Source: CAIMUX01 sp964473865
GTDB taxonomy: Bacteria; Eisenbacteria; RBG-16-71-46; CAIMUX01
Length of the DNA stretch: 64,000 bases
Assembly (NCBI GenBank): GCA_964473865.1
Contig: CAYYQN010000007.1
Span: 62,001-126,000, forward strand
Direction of reading: 5' to 3'
The notes beneath the pieces were generated by a model that saw only the letters and a list, made by a program, of their open reading frames with translations, was not told the origin of the DNA and did not search any database. A program made the translations under genes and the position numbers. Positions 17,278-25,380 of the stretch are shown in pieces; position 1 is the first letter of the stretch, and the number at the start of each line of letters is the position of its first letter.

Positions 17278-18167
17278 TGCCCTGCGTCTCCCAGACCCTG
17301 CCGGACCAGGGCGGCCAACCCGGCGACCAGAAGCGCGATCCAGCCCAGCGCCAGAGAACCCGGCCGCCCTCGCCGAGCCAGCACGAATCCGAGCGCCAGG
17401 CAGCCGAGGAAGACCAGCGGAATCACCCCGCGGGCGGACTCGCGCGGCCCGAGCCGATCGCGCATCCATAGCCAGGTGACGACCACCCCGATCGCTCCGC
17501 CGAGAAGAAACCTCCCGGCCCCGTTCGTGACGGCGATCCAGCGCCGCAGCGTCGGCCCCGCCAGCTCGCGGCGCACCGCCGCCTCACCCGCGAGGCCGGT
17601 CCGCCACGCCCGCCGCCGCCAATGCCATTGGATCGCATTGTACCCCAGCCAGTACCATGCCGCAGGCTGCCCGATCCAGAGGACCCATCCGAGCACGGTC
17701 ACCAGGCTGAGCCCCGGGCGCACGCCGCCCCAGAACAACCGGTCGCCGAGGCCGCTGACCACCGGGGCCAGAAGCTCCCGCGCCTGCTCGACCGCCGCTT
17801 CATCCTCTCTCTCCACCGACGCGTCCGCGGGCGCGTCCGCGGTCGCCTCCGCGGACGAGATCGCGCCCTCCGGCGAGATCGGGCGCGCCAGACGCCTCGC
17901 CAGAGGGGCCAGCACGTAACCGGCCAGGATCGGATTCATGTTGAACGGCCCGCGCCGCAGCGCTCTGACCACGGGGTGGTCCGAGTGCGCCTCGGGCACG
18001 ATACGGAGCAACCCCAGGAGGACCCCGCCGCGCTGCTGACCGCCGTCGTTGTACAAGGACTCGAGATCGCGGCTCGCGGTCCAGGCCCCACCCTGCAGCG
18101 CGGACTCTCCGGGGAGCCCCCTCGGCCCGCCCGGGCCGCTCGGATCGCCGGCGTTCGGCTCGGTCAC
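17274..18167 (-). CDS. PTS mannose-family membrane component IID
   Basis: 297 aa, GTG start at 18167, one base after the EIIC stop. Family marks are GGQQRGGVLLGLLRIVPE, RRGPFNMNPILAGYVLAPLARRL (the FNTHP-type motif of EIID) and the predicted substrate-channel stretch DRLFWGGVRPGLSLVTVLGW. The C-terminal hydrophobic helices end in LALGWIALLVAGLAALV. Together with IIC it forms the inner-membrane transporter of the mannose/fructose/sorbose PTS class. It is less conserved than enterobacterial ManZ, and ~30 low-complexity residues precede the core. Its last codons overlap ptsH. Confidence 0.85.
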   Translation of the reverse strand: MTEPNAGDPSGPGGPRGLPGESALQGGAWTASRDLESLYNDGGQQRGGVLLGLLRIVPEAHSDHPVVRALRRGPFNMNPILAGYVLAPLARRLARPISPEGAISSAEATADAPADASVEREDEAAVEQARELLAPVVSGLGDRLFWGGVRPGLSLVTVLGWVLWIGQPAAWYWLGYNAIQWHWRRRAWRTGLAGEAAVRRELAGPTLRRWIAVTNGAGRFLLGGAIGVVVTWLWMRDRLGPRESARGVIPLVFLGCLALGFVLARRGRPGSLALGWIALLVAGLAALVRQGLGDAGH

Positions 18168-18168
18168 G

Positions 18169-18906
18169 TCACAACCCCCGCAGAAGCTGGAACAACACGC
18201 CCGCAGCCAGGCTCATCGCCATGGTCCGCGACACCCGGGGGCGCGGACCTTCGAACAGATACAGGAGGCTGCCGAATCCCAGGCCCAGAGCCGCCGGACG
18301 CAGCGCGCGGCCCACCTCCGGCACCGGGCTCGCCCCGAGCAGGCGTACGGCCGCGGGCCAGAGGTAGATCACTCCGGCCAGGAACACCGCGGCACCTCCG
18401 AGCAGCACGCCACGCAGGCCCGAATCGAACCACGCCCAACGACGCGCTCGCTCCAGCGCGTCCGGCAGCGGACCGTCCGAGGCCAGCGCGCGCTCTTCCC
18501 GCTCCCGATTCCGTTGCCGCGTCCCCCGCTCCCAGACCCCGCCGGCCCCGGCCGCGATGAGCCCGAGCACCACGCCGAACAGGAGCGGACCATCCGCGGT
18601 CCAGAGCGCGCGCGTTCCCGCCAGATGCGCGCCCCAGCCCGCCACCGCCCCGGCGATGCCGCCAGCGACGCCGACGGTCGGCAGGAGAACACCTCCGACC
18701 GGGAGCAGGCCCGGCCACAGCGCCTGGAAGACAAGTCCGGCTCCGGCGCCGCCATCCAGATTCCCCATGAGCCAGCCTGCGACCGAGCCGGCCACGATCG
18801 GCTGGTGGAGTCCCAAGGAGGCGCAGGCTCGCTCGTCGACGGAGACGACTCCCAGCCAGGACAGCAGGAGCGCAAGACGGAGGATCAACTCCGCATCGCC
18901 CGTCAT
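18169..18906 (-). CDS. PTS mannose-family membrane component IIC
   Basis: 245-aa, very hydrophobic protein, ATG 18906 overlapping the EIIB stop (ATGA). It starts with AELILRLALLLSWLGVVSVD and has the EIIC-type motif LHQPIVAGSVAGWLMGN, followed by Gly-rich membrane helices (GGVLLPTVGVAGGIAGAVAGW). A charged loop at ~130-160 separates these from further helices. The reading frame continues upstream without family similarity, so the ATG coupled to EIIB is taken as the start. It pairs with IID as the sugar channel. Sequence divergence from ManY is considerable, so the sugar cannot be predicted beyond the mannose class. Confidence 0.83.
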   Translation of the reverse strand: MTGDAELILRLALLLSWLGVVSVDERACASLGLHQPIVAGSVAGWLMGNLDGGAGAGLVFQALWPGLLPVGGVLLPTVGVAGGIAGAVAGWGAHLAGTRALWTADGPLLFGVVLGLIAAGAGGVWERGTRQRNREREERALASDGPLPDALERARRWAWFDSGLRGVLLGGAAVFLAGVIYLWPAAVRLLGASPVPEVGRALRPAALGLGFGSLLYLFEGPRPRVSRTMAMSLAAGVLFQLLRGL

Positions 18907-19415
18907 GCCGCGTCTCCCTCCGGGAAACCGGGGATCTCCCGCAGGGGGTGCCGGGGGTGGCCCGGGAGGTCCTGCGCGTAGATGCTGTGTCCTTCTCCGG
19001 CCAGCTCGGCCAGCAGTCGCTCCTCCTCCGGCGTGAGGAACAGGTAGGGAAGCAGCGGCCGAGCCCCGGAGTGGGCGTGGATCCCGCCCAGGTTCAGCGG
19101 GCCCGGTACTCCGCCCCGCAAGAGCGCCGCCGCCTCGGCGACGCCGCGCACCAGCAGCACGGTGCGCGCGGGATCGAGATCCATCCCCCCGGCGGCGGCC
19201 TCGAGCGGGACGATCCGCACCCGGCATTCGGGTGGCGCGGCCGCGGCGTGCAAAAGCTCCGCCTCCGGGTCGGCCGCCAATCGATCGTCGGCAAGCAGGT
19301 AGGTCGCCGGCCCCAGCCGGCCGCCCCACCCCAGGACAACCTGCCCGTGCAACAACCGGTCATCGACCCGGAAGAGCAGGAACGAGCGCCGCCGCGGTCC
19401 GTCGGGGGCGCTCAC
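18903..19415 (-). CDS. PTS mannose-family component IIB
   Basis: 170-aa cytoplasmic phosphotransfer subunit. RVDDRLLHGQVVLGWGG is the IIB(Man) signature; the His in LLHGQV is the phosphorylation site. Later motifs such as PLNLGGIHAHSGARPLLPYLFL and EEERLLAELAGEGHSIYAQD match the class. The start is inferred as GTG 19415, which overlaps the EIIA stop as GTGA; the frame is open further upstream but shows no similarity there. The product passes phosphate from EIIA to the sugar during transport by IIC/IID. Confidence 0.9.
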   Translation of the reverse strand: MSAPDGPRRRSFLLFRVDDRLLHGQVVLGWGGRLGPATYLLADDRLAADPEAELLHAAAAPPECRVRIVPLEAAAGGMDLDPARTVLLVRGVAEAAALLRGGVPGPLNLGGIHAHSGARPLLPYLFLTPEEERLLAELAGEGHSIYAQDLPGHPRHPLREIPGFPEGDAA

Positions 19416-19807
19416 GAGAGCGACCGTACGCCGTCGCGGCCCTTGAGCAGGAGCCGCTCTCCGAGCTCCGCGAAGGAGACACGATCCCGATGGTAGAAGA
19501 CCTCCAGGAGCATCGGCAGGTTGACGCCGGTAAGCGCCAGCGTGTCGTTTCCCCGCTCGGCGCGATACAGCCGGCAAGCGTGGCCGCAGCTTCCGCCCAT
19601 GAGGTCCGCCAGGAACACGACCGGCCCGGCGTCTCCGGCCGCAGCGCGCAACGCTTCGACCAGGCCTTCCAGGGAGGCGCCCTCGTTCGAGACGACCTCG
19701 ACCCCTTCCTGGGGACCGAGAATCGACTCCGCGGTGCGCACCAGCTCGCGGCCCAGCGCGCCGTGGGTGACCAGAACGACCCGGACCACGCCCGCTTCCT
19801 GGCTCAC
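19412..19807 (-). CDS. PTS mannose-family component IIA
   Basis: 131-aa subunit that receives phosphate from HPr. The start MSQEAGVVRVVLVTHGALGR holds the phospho-His in VTHGALG. The dimer and nucleotide-fold motifs VVSNEGASLEGL and VVFLADLMGGSCGHACRLY are clear; the latter is the MGGSP-type loop of IIA(Man). GTG 19807 overlaps the hprK stop as GTGA. The gene therefore begins the transporter block directly behind the HPr kinase gene, a placement that ties PTS function to HPr(Ser) phosphorylation. Confidence 0.9.
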   Translation of the reverse strand: MSQEAGVVRVVLVTHGALGRELVRTAESILGPQEGVEVVSNEGASLEGLVEALRAAAGDAGPVVFLADLMGGSCGHACRLYRAERGNDTLALTGVNLPMLLEVFYHRDRVSFAELGERLLLKGRDGVRSLS

Positions 19808-20772
19808 TCCAGATCGTCCTTGGCCAGAATCTCCAGGTTGGCCTTGCGGCGCAGGAGCTGGACCAGATTGTCGCTGAAATGCTCGGCGGGATTGTACCCG
19901 TACGACTTGACCAGATAGTTCAGGGCGATCGTCTCGGAGATGACGGTGATGTTCTTGCCCGGGAAGAGCGGGACCGCCACCAGCGGGATCTGGACTTCGA
20001 GGATGGTCGAAAACTGGTCCACCAGCCCCAGCCTCTCGTAGTCCTCCTTGCTGTCCCATTCGCGGAGATTGACTTCCACCTCGACCCGCTTCTGGACGCG
20101 AATGGCGCGAATGCCGAAGATCGCCTGGACGTCGATGATGCCGATCCCCCGGATCTCCATGCAGTGGCGCAGCAGCTCGTTGCCGCTGCCGATGAGGACG
20201 TTGGCGGCGCGCCGCTTGATCGTGACCACATCGTCGGCCACCAGGCGGTGTCCCCGCTCCACCAGGTCGAGGGCGCACTCGCTCTTCCCGATGGCGCTCC
20301 GTCCGGTGAACATGAGCCCCACGCCGTAGACGTCCACCAGCGTGCCGTGCACGGTGGTGGTCGGGGCAAAGAGCCCTTCCAGGAACTCCTGCAGCTTGTG
20401 GATGAACTCGGTGGTGGCCAGCGTGGTGCGCAGCACCGGGATTCCCCGCTGGCGCGCCATTTCCAGGAGCGGCGCCGGCGGATCGAGCTTCTTGCTCACC
20501 AGCACGCAGGGAATGTCGAAGTTGAGAATCGGCTCCAGAGCCGAACGCACCTTCTCCTCGCTCAGGCGGCGCAGGTAGATGATCTCGGTCGCGCCGAAGA
20601 CCAGCACCCGTTCCCAGAGGAAGTTCTCCAGGAAGCCGACCAGGGCCAGCCCGGGACGATGGACGTCACTCGTGGTAATCGGACGGCGACCGGTGGGATC
20701 GCCGGTAAGACACTCGAGCTGGAGTTGCCCGCGCGCCTTCTCCATCAGCTCGGAGACTGTGATTCCGGCCAT
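19804..20772 (-). CDS. hprK: HPr kinase/phosphorylase
   Basis: 322-aa bifunctional sensor enzyme that phosphorylates and dephosphorylates HPr at Ser46. The N-terminal domain (ITVSELMEKARGQLQLECL) is followed by the kinase core. There the P-loop reads MFTGRSAIGKSECALDLVERG, then LVADDVVTIKR, the HprK signature MEIRGIGIIDVQAIFGIRAI, and the C-terminal VDQFSTILEVQIPLVAVPLFPGKN. All catalytic motifs are present. ATG 20772 has a GGAGGGAGAG site. It sits between hpf/rpoN and the EIIA gene, the position held by ptsN/rapZ in many Proteobacteria. The 20773-20940 gap holds only a G+C-rich, inverted-repeat-rich stretch. Confidence 0.96.
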   Translation of the reverse strand: MAGITVSELMEKARGQLQLECLTGDPTGRRPITTSDVHRPGLALVGFLENFLWERVLVFGATEIIYLRRLSEEKVRSALEPILNFDIPCVLVSKKLDPPAPLLEMARQRGIPVLRTTLATTEFIHKLQEFLEGLFAPTTTVHGTLVDVYGVGLMFTGRSAIGKSECALDLVERGHRLVADDVVTIKRRAANVLIGSGNELLRHCMEIRGIGIIDVQAIFGIRAIRVQKRVEVEVNLREWDSKEDYERLGLVDQFSTILEVQIPLVAVPLFPGKNITVISETIALNYLVKSYGYNPAEHFSDNLVQLLRRKANLEILAKDDLE

Positions 20773-20940
20773 GCGCGTTCTCTCCCTCCGCCGGTCACCA
20801 GCGGGTCGTCGGACGGCACTCGGCGCCCCGCGCCCCCCGGTGGTCTCCCGGGGCCCCCCGGCCGGAGCCGGGAAGGCGGAACCCTGACGGCGGCGCCCCC
20901 AGCGGACGCGGTCATCCGGGGTCCGCCTCGATGCGGGACT

Positions 20941-21483
20941 CTACTCCGCTTCCACCAGACCGAAATTGCCGTCCGGCCGCAGGTGCACGCAGCAGACCTT
21001 TCCGGTTCGCACATTGGGGAACAGGAGCAGGTCCCAGTCCTTCTCCCGGAGCAGCGAGATGGCATCCACGACGCTGAGCGGGCGGGAGTGGTACTGGGGT
21101 CCCCGCACCACCACCGGACTGAACTCCTCCTCCGTCTCGACCTCGGGGAGATCCTCTTCATCGACGACGGCAAACGAGGGGATCAGGCGGATCGTCTTGC
21201 GGGTCTTGCGGCGCGCATTGAGCTTCTTCAGTTGCCGCTCCATCCGCTCGACCACCCCATCGATCGAGGTGAGCATCTCCTCGGACTCTTCCCGACTGAC
21301 CAGGTCATTGCCGTCCGCGTGCAGCGTCAGCTCCGCGATGTTCCGATACTTCTCCACCGCCAGCACGAGGTGGGCTTCCATCGCCCCCTCGGCATAGCGT
21401 CCCAGCTTGGCCAATCGCTTCTCCGCAGTGTCCTTGACCTCGGCGGTGAGCTTGTAGCGACGTCCGGTCGTCGTGATCTCCAT
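20941..21483 (-). CDS. hpf: Ribosome hibernation promoting factor, long form
   Basis: 180-aa protein that binds the 30S decoding site and pairs ribosomes into inactive 100S dimers. The N-terminal S30AE domain (MEITTTGRRYKLTAEVKDTA ... ERMERQLKKLNARRKTRK) is joined by an acidic linker to the C-terminal dimerisation domain typical of long HPF (SVVDAISLLREKDWDLLLF, ending DGNFGLVEAE). Short Proteobacterial HPF/YfiA proteins lack this second domain. ATG 21483 has an AGGAGG site. It follows rpoN by 9 bases, the conserved rpoN-hpf order. Confidence 0.95.
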   Translation of the reverse strand: MEITTTGRRYKLTAEVKDTAEKRLAKLGRYAEGAMEAHLVLAVEKYRNIAELTLHADGNDLVSREESEEMLTSIDGVVERMERQLKKLNARRKTRKTIRLIPSFAVVDEEDLPEVETEEEFSPVVVRGPQYHSRPLSVVDAISLLREKDWDLLLFPNVRTGKVCCVHLRPDGNFGLVEAE

Positions 21484-21492
21484 GATGCCTCC

Positions 21493-22995
21493 TCAGGAAG
21501 GACTCCCCGGTCTTGCGCGCCGCCCCGCGTCGCCCGCCCGTGGCCGGACCCGGGGTCCGGCCGGCGTACGGCGCCGCGGCGCCCTCTCGATTCGCATCGA
21601 AACCCTGTACTTGGTCACCGTTCGCCGCGCGATGCGGATCCCTGCCTCCGCCAGGCGGCCGGTGATCTCCACGTCGGTCAACGGGCGCGCCGAATCTTCG
21701 CCGCCAACCAGGGCGCCGATCCGCGCGCGCACCGCCCGCGCGGACGTTTCCGGCCCCTCATCGGTGCAAAGCCCACCCGAGAAGAAGAAGCGCAGAGGCA
21801 GGAGTCCGCACGGCGTCTGCGCGTGCTTGCCGCGCACCACCCGGGCGACCGTCGACGGGTGCAGCCCCAGGCGCTCCGCCACCGTCCGCAAGCTCATCGG
21901 CCGGAGACAGGCAGTGCCGCGCTCAAAGAACTCCGCTTGTTCCTCCAAGATGCACTCCATGACCCGAACCAGGGTGCCGCGTCGGCGCTCCAGCGCCCGC
22001 ACCATGCACCGCGCGGCGGCCAGCCACTCGCGCCGCGCGGCCTGCGTGGCCGGGTCTGCGTCGGCCTCGGCCCAGGTCCGTCTCCACGCCGCGCAGCGCA
22101 CGCGGGGAACGGCGTGGTCCTCCGCCTGCACCCGCCAGCCTCCGTCCATCCGCTGGACAGTGAGGTCCGCATCAATGTAGCGCACCGGACCGCCGCCGAC
22201 CAGTCGTCCCGGGTGGGGCCGCAGGATGCGGATTTCCGCAAGCGCCCGCCGCACCGCCGCCGGGCTCGCGAGAAGGCCGCGGGCCGCCCGTTCGCGCCGG
22301 CCCGCCGCCAGTTCCGCGAACCGCTCCGCCACCAGTCGCCAGGCGAGCGACCCGCGCCGGCCCCGGGCTTCGAGTTGCAGGAGGAGGCAGTCCTGCAGGT
22401 CGCGCGCGGCGATCCCGGGCGGGTCCAGCGTCCGCAGGATCCGGAACGCTTCCGCCGCCGCGGCGGCGGGCAGGCCCGCCTCGCGAGCCGCCGTCTCGGG
22501 AGCCAGGCCGAGATAGCCGCGCTCATCGAGACAGCCGATCAGGTATTCGCCCGCCCCCAGGACGGCGGGGTCGCGCGCCTCGATCCGAAACTGCGCGCGC
22601 AGGTGCGCGGCGAGGGTCGTCTCCGCCGGCGCCTCCGGCGACACGGCGGTGCGGGCCTCGAGCACACCTCGCGGCAACGCCGGTCCCGACCACCACCCAT
22701 CCGGCTCCCCCTCGCCCTCATCCCCGGCCGGCGCCGAGAACTCGTCGCGCGGCGCGGCGTCGCCCCCGCCGTCCCCGCCCTCCGCTCCGTCGATCCGCGG
22801 AGCACCCGGCTCCCCGGCGTCCGCCGGGGCCGCCTCCTCGTCGATCTCCAACAGCGGATTCGCCGCGACCTCCCGCTCGACGCGGGCCCGAAGCTCCGGC
22901 AGCGGCAGGTGCAGCAGTTCCAAGGACAACTTCACCTCGGGCGTCAAGGCCAGCCCGGCCCGAGGGGCCAGACCGAGCGTCAACCGTCCCCCCAT
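21493..22995 (-). CDS. rpoN: RNA polymerase sigma-54 factor
   Basis: 500-aa alternative sigma factor that needs AAA+ activators to open promoters. Region I is recognisable (LALTPEVKLSLELLHLPLPEL ... NPLLEI) but lacks the glutamines usual there. An acidic linker (~55-110) is followed by the core-binding region and the helix-turn-helix (LRTVAERLGLHPSTVARVVRGKH). The RpoN box reads ARRTVTKYR near residue 465 and contacts the -24 element. A Pro/Arg-rich tail of ~30 residues after the box is extra. ATG 22995 has a strong GGAGGGAGG site. No sigma-54 activator gene is in the window. It follows lptB in the classical lptB-rpoN-hpf order. Confidence 0.95.
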   Translation of the reverse strand: MGGRLTLGLAPRAGLALTPEVKLSLELLHLPLPELRARVEREVAANPLLEIDEEAAPADAGEPGAPRIDGAEGGDGGGDAAPRDEFSAPAGDEGEGEPDGWWSGPALPRGVLEARTAVSPEAPAETTLAAHLRAQFRIEARDPAVLGAGEYLIGCLDERGYLGLAPETAAREAGLPAAAAAEAFRILRTLDPPGIAARDLQDCLLLQLEARGRRGSLAWRLVAERFAELAAGRRERAARGLLASPAAVRRALAEIRILRPHPGRLVGGGPVRYIDADLTVQRMDGGWRVQAEDHAVPRVRCAAWRRTWAEADADPATQAARREWLAAARCMVRALERRRGTLVRVMECILEEQAEFFERGTACLRPMSLRTVAERLGLHPSTVARVVRGKHAQTPCGLLPLRFFFSGGLCTDEGPETSARAVRARIGALVGGEDSARPLTDVEITGRLAEAGIRIARRTVTKYRVSMRIERAPRRRTPAGPRVRPRAGDAGRRARPGSPS

Positions 22996-23026
22996 GTGCG
23001 CCTCCCTCCTCTTCCGCCCTGTCGGT

Positions 23027-23872
23027 TCACAGCCGGAAGTTCTCCCCGAGGTACAATTTCCGCGCCTGGGGATCGGAGGCGAGCTCCTGCGCGTTGCCGG
23101 TCAGGAGAATCCGCCCTTCGAACATCAGGTAGGCCCGATCGGTGGCTCCGAGGGTTTCCCGCACGCTGTGGTCGGTGATGAGGACCCCGAGCCCGCGCCG
23201 CTTGAGGGAGAGGATGATCTGCTGGATCTCGCCCACCGCGATCGGATCGATCCCGACGAACGGCTCATCGAGAAGGATGAACGAGGGCTCCGTCACCAGC
23301 GCCCGGCTGATCTCGGTCCGCCGGCGTTCTCCGCCCGACAGGTGCACCCCCTTGCGATCGCGCAGATGGAGGATGTCGAGATCGCGCAGCAGCTGCTCGC
23401 AGCGTCGCTTCCGTTCGTCCCGGGTCAACGGCAACGTCTCCAGAATCGCCATCACGTTGTCCCACACCGTGAGCCGTCGGAAGATGCTGGGCTCCTGGGA
23501 GAGATAGCCGAGGCCGCGCCGGGCCCGGCGGAACATCGGCAACCGCGTGATGTCCACGCCGTTCAGAAGGATGGTGCCGGCGGTCGGCGGGAGCAGCCCG
23601 GTGATCATGTAGAAGGTGGTGGTCTTGCCGGCTCCGTTGGGACCCAACAGCCCCACGACTTCGCCGGGCTCGACGATCAGGGATACGTTGTCGACGACCC
23701 GGGTCTTGCCGTACTCGCGCACCAGGCCGCGCGCCTCGAGCGCCCTGATCTCCTTCGGCTCCGGCGGCGGACCGCTCCGCTCGGCAGCCTTCGCGGCGGC
23801 GGAGTTCGCGGGCGGGGACGGCGCCACTCTCGCGGCGTCGGCGCGCTCAGCGGGTCCTGGTCCCTGGTCCAT
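23027..23872 (-). CDS. lptB: LPS export ABC transporter ATP-binding protein
   Basis: 281-aa ATPase that powers LPS extraction from the inner membrane with LptFG. Walker A is LLGPNGAGKTTTFYMITGLL, the Q-loop YLSQEPSIFRRLTVWDN, signature HLSGGERRRTEISRAL, Walker B SFILLDEPFVGIDP, and the switch His is in ITDHSVRETL. The family hallmark C-terminus RKLYLGENFRL is present. I chose ATG 23872 for its GGGAGGAG site 5 bases upstream; it overlaps lptC by 26 bases. About 45 low-complexity Pro/Ala/Glu residues precede the conserved domain, unlike E. coli LptB. Confidence 0.95.
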   Translation of the reverse strand: MDQGPGPAERADAARVAPSPPANSAAAKAAERSGPPPEPKEIRALEARGLVREYGKTRVVDNVSLIVEPGEVVGLLGPNGAGKTTTFYMITGLLPPTAGTILLNGVDITRLPMFRRARRGLGYLSQEPSIFRRLTVWDNVMAILETLPLTRDERKRRCEQLLRDLDILHLRDRKGVHLSGGERRRTEISRALVTEPSFILLDEPFVGIDPIAVGEIQQIILSLKRRGLGVLITDHSVRETLGATDRAYLMFEGRILLTGNAQELASDPQARKLYLGENFRL

Positions 23873-24500
23873 CCATCTCCTCCCGAATCCGGGCATCGTC
23901 CTGGTCCCGCACCTCGGCCCGCACCTCGCGGAGCACCGTATACCGTTCCAGCCCGGGATCGGCCTCGAATCCGACGCCGGTCATCACGTCACCCCCGCGA
24001 GTGAAGCGGAAGAACGTCTCCGTGGTGATCCGTTCCTCCTTCGGCTCCCAGCGCAACATCTCGGTCTCGAGCGTTTCCGCGCGCGGCGTGGTGACCACGA
24101 CCGAATCGCGCGCGACCAGCGCCTTGGTCTTTTCGTCCACCTCGCCGCGACGGCTGGTCAGGACGGAGCGCGGATGCTCCTCGCCGTCATAGAACCGGAC
24201 GACCATCGAGTCCAGTTGCGTCGGAACCCCCGGCCCGGCGTTGACCGCCCGCTTCGCCCGGAGAACCCACAGCAGCCCCTTCACGCTGGTGGCCCGGAGG
24301 GTAAAGCCGTCGATCACCTGTCGCGGTCCCTTCTCCGTTCCCGCCCCCGGATCGGCCGGAGGCTGCGTCTTCTTCCCGCACCCGATCCCCAGCAGCAGCA
24401 TCACCAGAACGACGGCCGAAAGCGAACGCCGGCCCGGCAGCCGGCATGTCTCGCACCAGCCATCGGTCGTGGAACCACGGCCACTGATCCGGCGACTCAC
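23847..24500 (-). CDS. lptC: LPS export lipoprotein-like LptC
   Basis: Bitopic or lipid-anchored periplasmic component of the LPS bridge. The core (GFTLRATSVKGLLWVLRAKRA, VRFYDGEEHPRSVLTSRRGEV, ALVARDSVVVTTPRAETLETE, EERITTETFFRFTRGGDVMTGVGFEADPG) matches the LptC jelly-roll with its TxxGxGfe motif. A hydrophobic signal ends in a lipobox, LLLGIGC. The start is uncertain: the best is GTG 24500 with GGAGGAG 7 bases before it, giving 217 aa with a long n-region before the signal. It lies deep inside the acyltransferase frame (314-base overlap). A one-base indel near 24440 would instead join ATG 24455 (MPAAG) to the signal. Confidence 0.78.
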   Translation of the reverse strand: MSRRISGRGSTTDGWCETCRLPGRRSLSAVVLVMLLLGIGCGKKTQPPADPGAGTEKGPRQVIDGFTLRATSVKGLLWVLRAKRAVNAGPGVPTQLDSMVVRFYDGEEHPRSVLTSRRGEVDEKTKALVARDSVVVTTPRAETLETEMLRWEPKEERITTETFFRFTRGGDVMTGVGFEADPGLERYTVLREVRAEVRDQDDARIREEMDGPGTRTR

Positions 24501-25365
24501 GGATCCACTCCTCCAATACCCGGGACAGCCGCTGCGTGACCTCCCGCACCACCGCCGCCGAGTCGGTCTCCCCACCGAAATCCGCCGGATCGATCGCGGC
24601 GTCGAAGCGCACCTGCATCCCGCCCGGACGATACCTCAAAGAGGCCGGAACGATCGGCGCGCGGGCGGCCAACGCCAGGCGCGCCGGCCCCGGCGCTGCG
24701 CGGCACTCCTGTCCGAAGAACCGGCACGCCACCGAGTCGCCGCGGGGCACGCGGTCGAGCAGGACACCCAGAATCTCGCCTCGCCGCAGGGCGCGCAGGG
24801 CGCGCAGCGGCGGTCCGTCGGCGGAGATCCCGCGCACTCCCGCCCGCTCCCGCCGGGAGCGGACGAAGCGGTCGAGGCGCGCCTCCCGAAACGGGTGATA
24901 GATCACCCAGACCGGAGTTCCGAGCGTCGCGAGCCAGGCCCCGAGGACCTCCCAGTTTCCCAGGTGCCCGGTAACCAGGAGCACGCCCCGGCCTCGCCGC
25001 AACGCCCCCTCCAGGTGCGGCCGGCCGACGACCTCGAAGCTCGCCAGCGCCGAGTGAGACAGACGGTCCAGGTGCAGAAAGTCGGCCCCCGCCCGCCCGA
25101 CCCAGCGAAAGACACGGCGCCCCACTCCGCCGATCCAGGCGTCGGTCGCGTCGGGATATGCCCGGCGCAGGTGTCGGAGCGTCCGGCGCCGCAGGCGCGG
25201 CAGAAGGGCCCAGGCGATCGCCCCGCACACCGCGCCCGCTCTTCGCGCCGCCCCGGGGGGCAGAGTCGCAAGCGGAAGCAAGACAACGCGCAACAGCCAG
25301 AACCTGAGAAGGCGTCGAGGGGCGGCCGTCGTGCGCTCGAACGACCGGTGCAACCCTGCCGGCAT
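24187..25365 (-). CDS. Lipid A acyltransferase of the LpxL/HtrB family
   Basis: Adds a secondary acyl chain to lipid A at the inner membrane. An N-terminal hydrophobic stretch (FWLLRVVLLPLATLPPGAARR) is followed by the acyltransferase motif TGHLGNWEVLGAWL (His-x4-Glu catalytic pair), YHPFREARLDRF, GEILGVLLDRVPRG and the family end motif QWPWFHDRW at about residue 295. Family members normally stop soon after this, but here the frame continues ~95 residues through the lptC signal and core in another phase. This extension is Gly/Arg-rich and unlikely to be meaningful. Start ATG 25365 has GAGAGGA upstream, 15 bases from the kdsD stop. Confidence 0.88.
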   Translation of the reverse strand: MPAGLHRSFERTTAAPRRLLRFWLLRVVLLPLATLPPGAARRAGAVCGAIAWALLPRLRRRTLRHLRRAYPDATDAWIGGVGRRVFRWVGRAGADFLHLDRLSHSALASFEVVGRPHLEGALRRGRGVLLVTGHLGNWEVLGAWLATLGTPVWVIYHPFREARLDRFVRSRRERAGVRGISADGPPLRALRALRRGEILGVLLDRVPRGDSVACRFFGQECRAAPGPARLALAARAPIVPASLRYRPGGMQVRFDAAIDPADFGGETDSAAVVREVTQRLSRVLEEWIRESPDQWPWFHDRWLVRDMPAAGPAFAFGRRSGDAAAGDRVREEDAASGRSGGGNGEGTATGDRRLYPPGHQREGAAVGSPGEAGGQRRAGGSDATGLDGRPVL

Positions 25366-25380
25366 GAGCGGACCGTCCTC

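Noticed and set aside
19879..23178. 1099-codon plus-strand open frame opposite hprK, hpf and rpoN
   Set aside because: It spans three well-supported minus-strand genes and their gaps; no ribosome-binding site or domain. Stop codons are simply rare in this phase.
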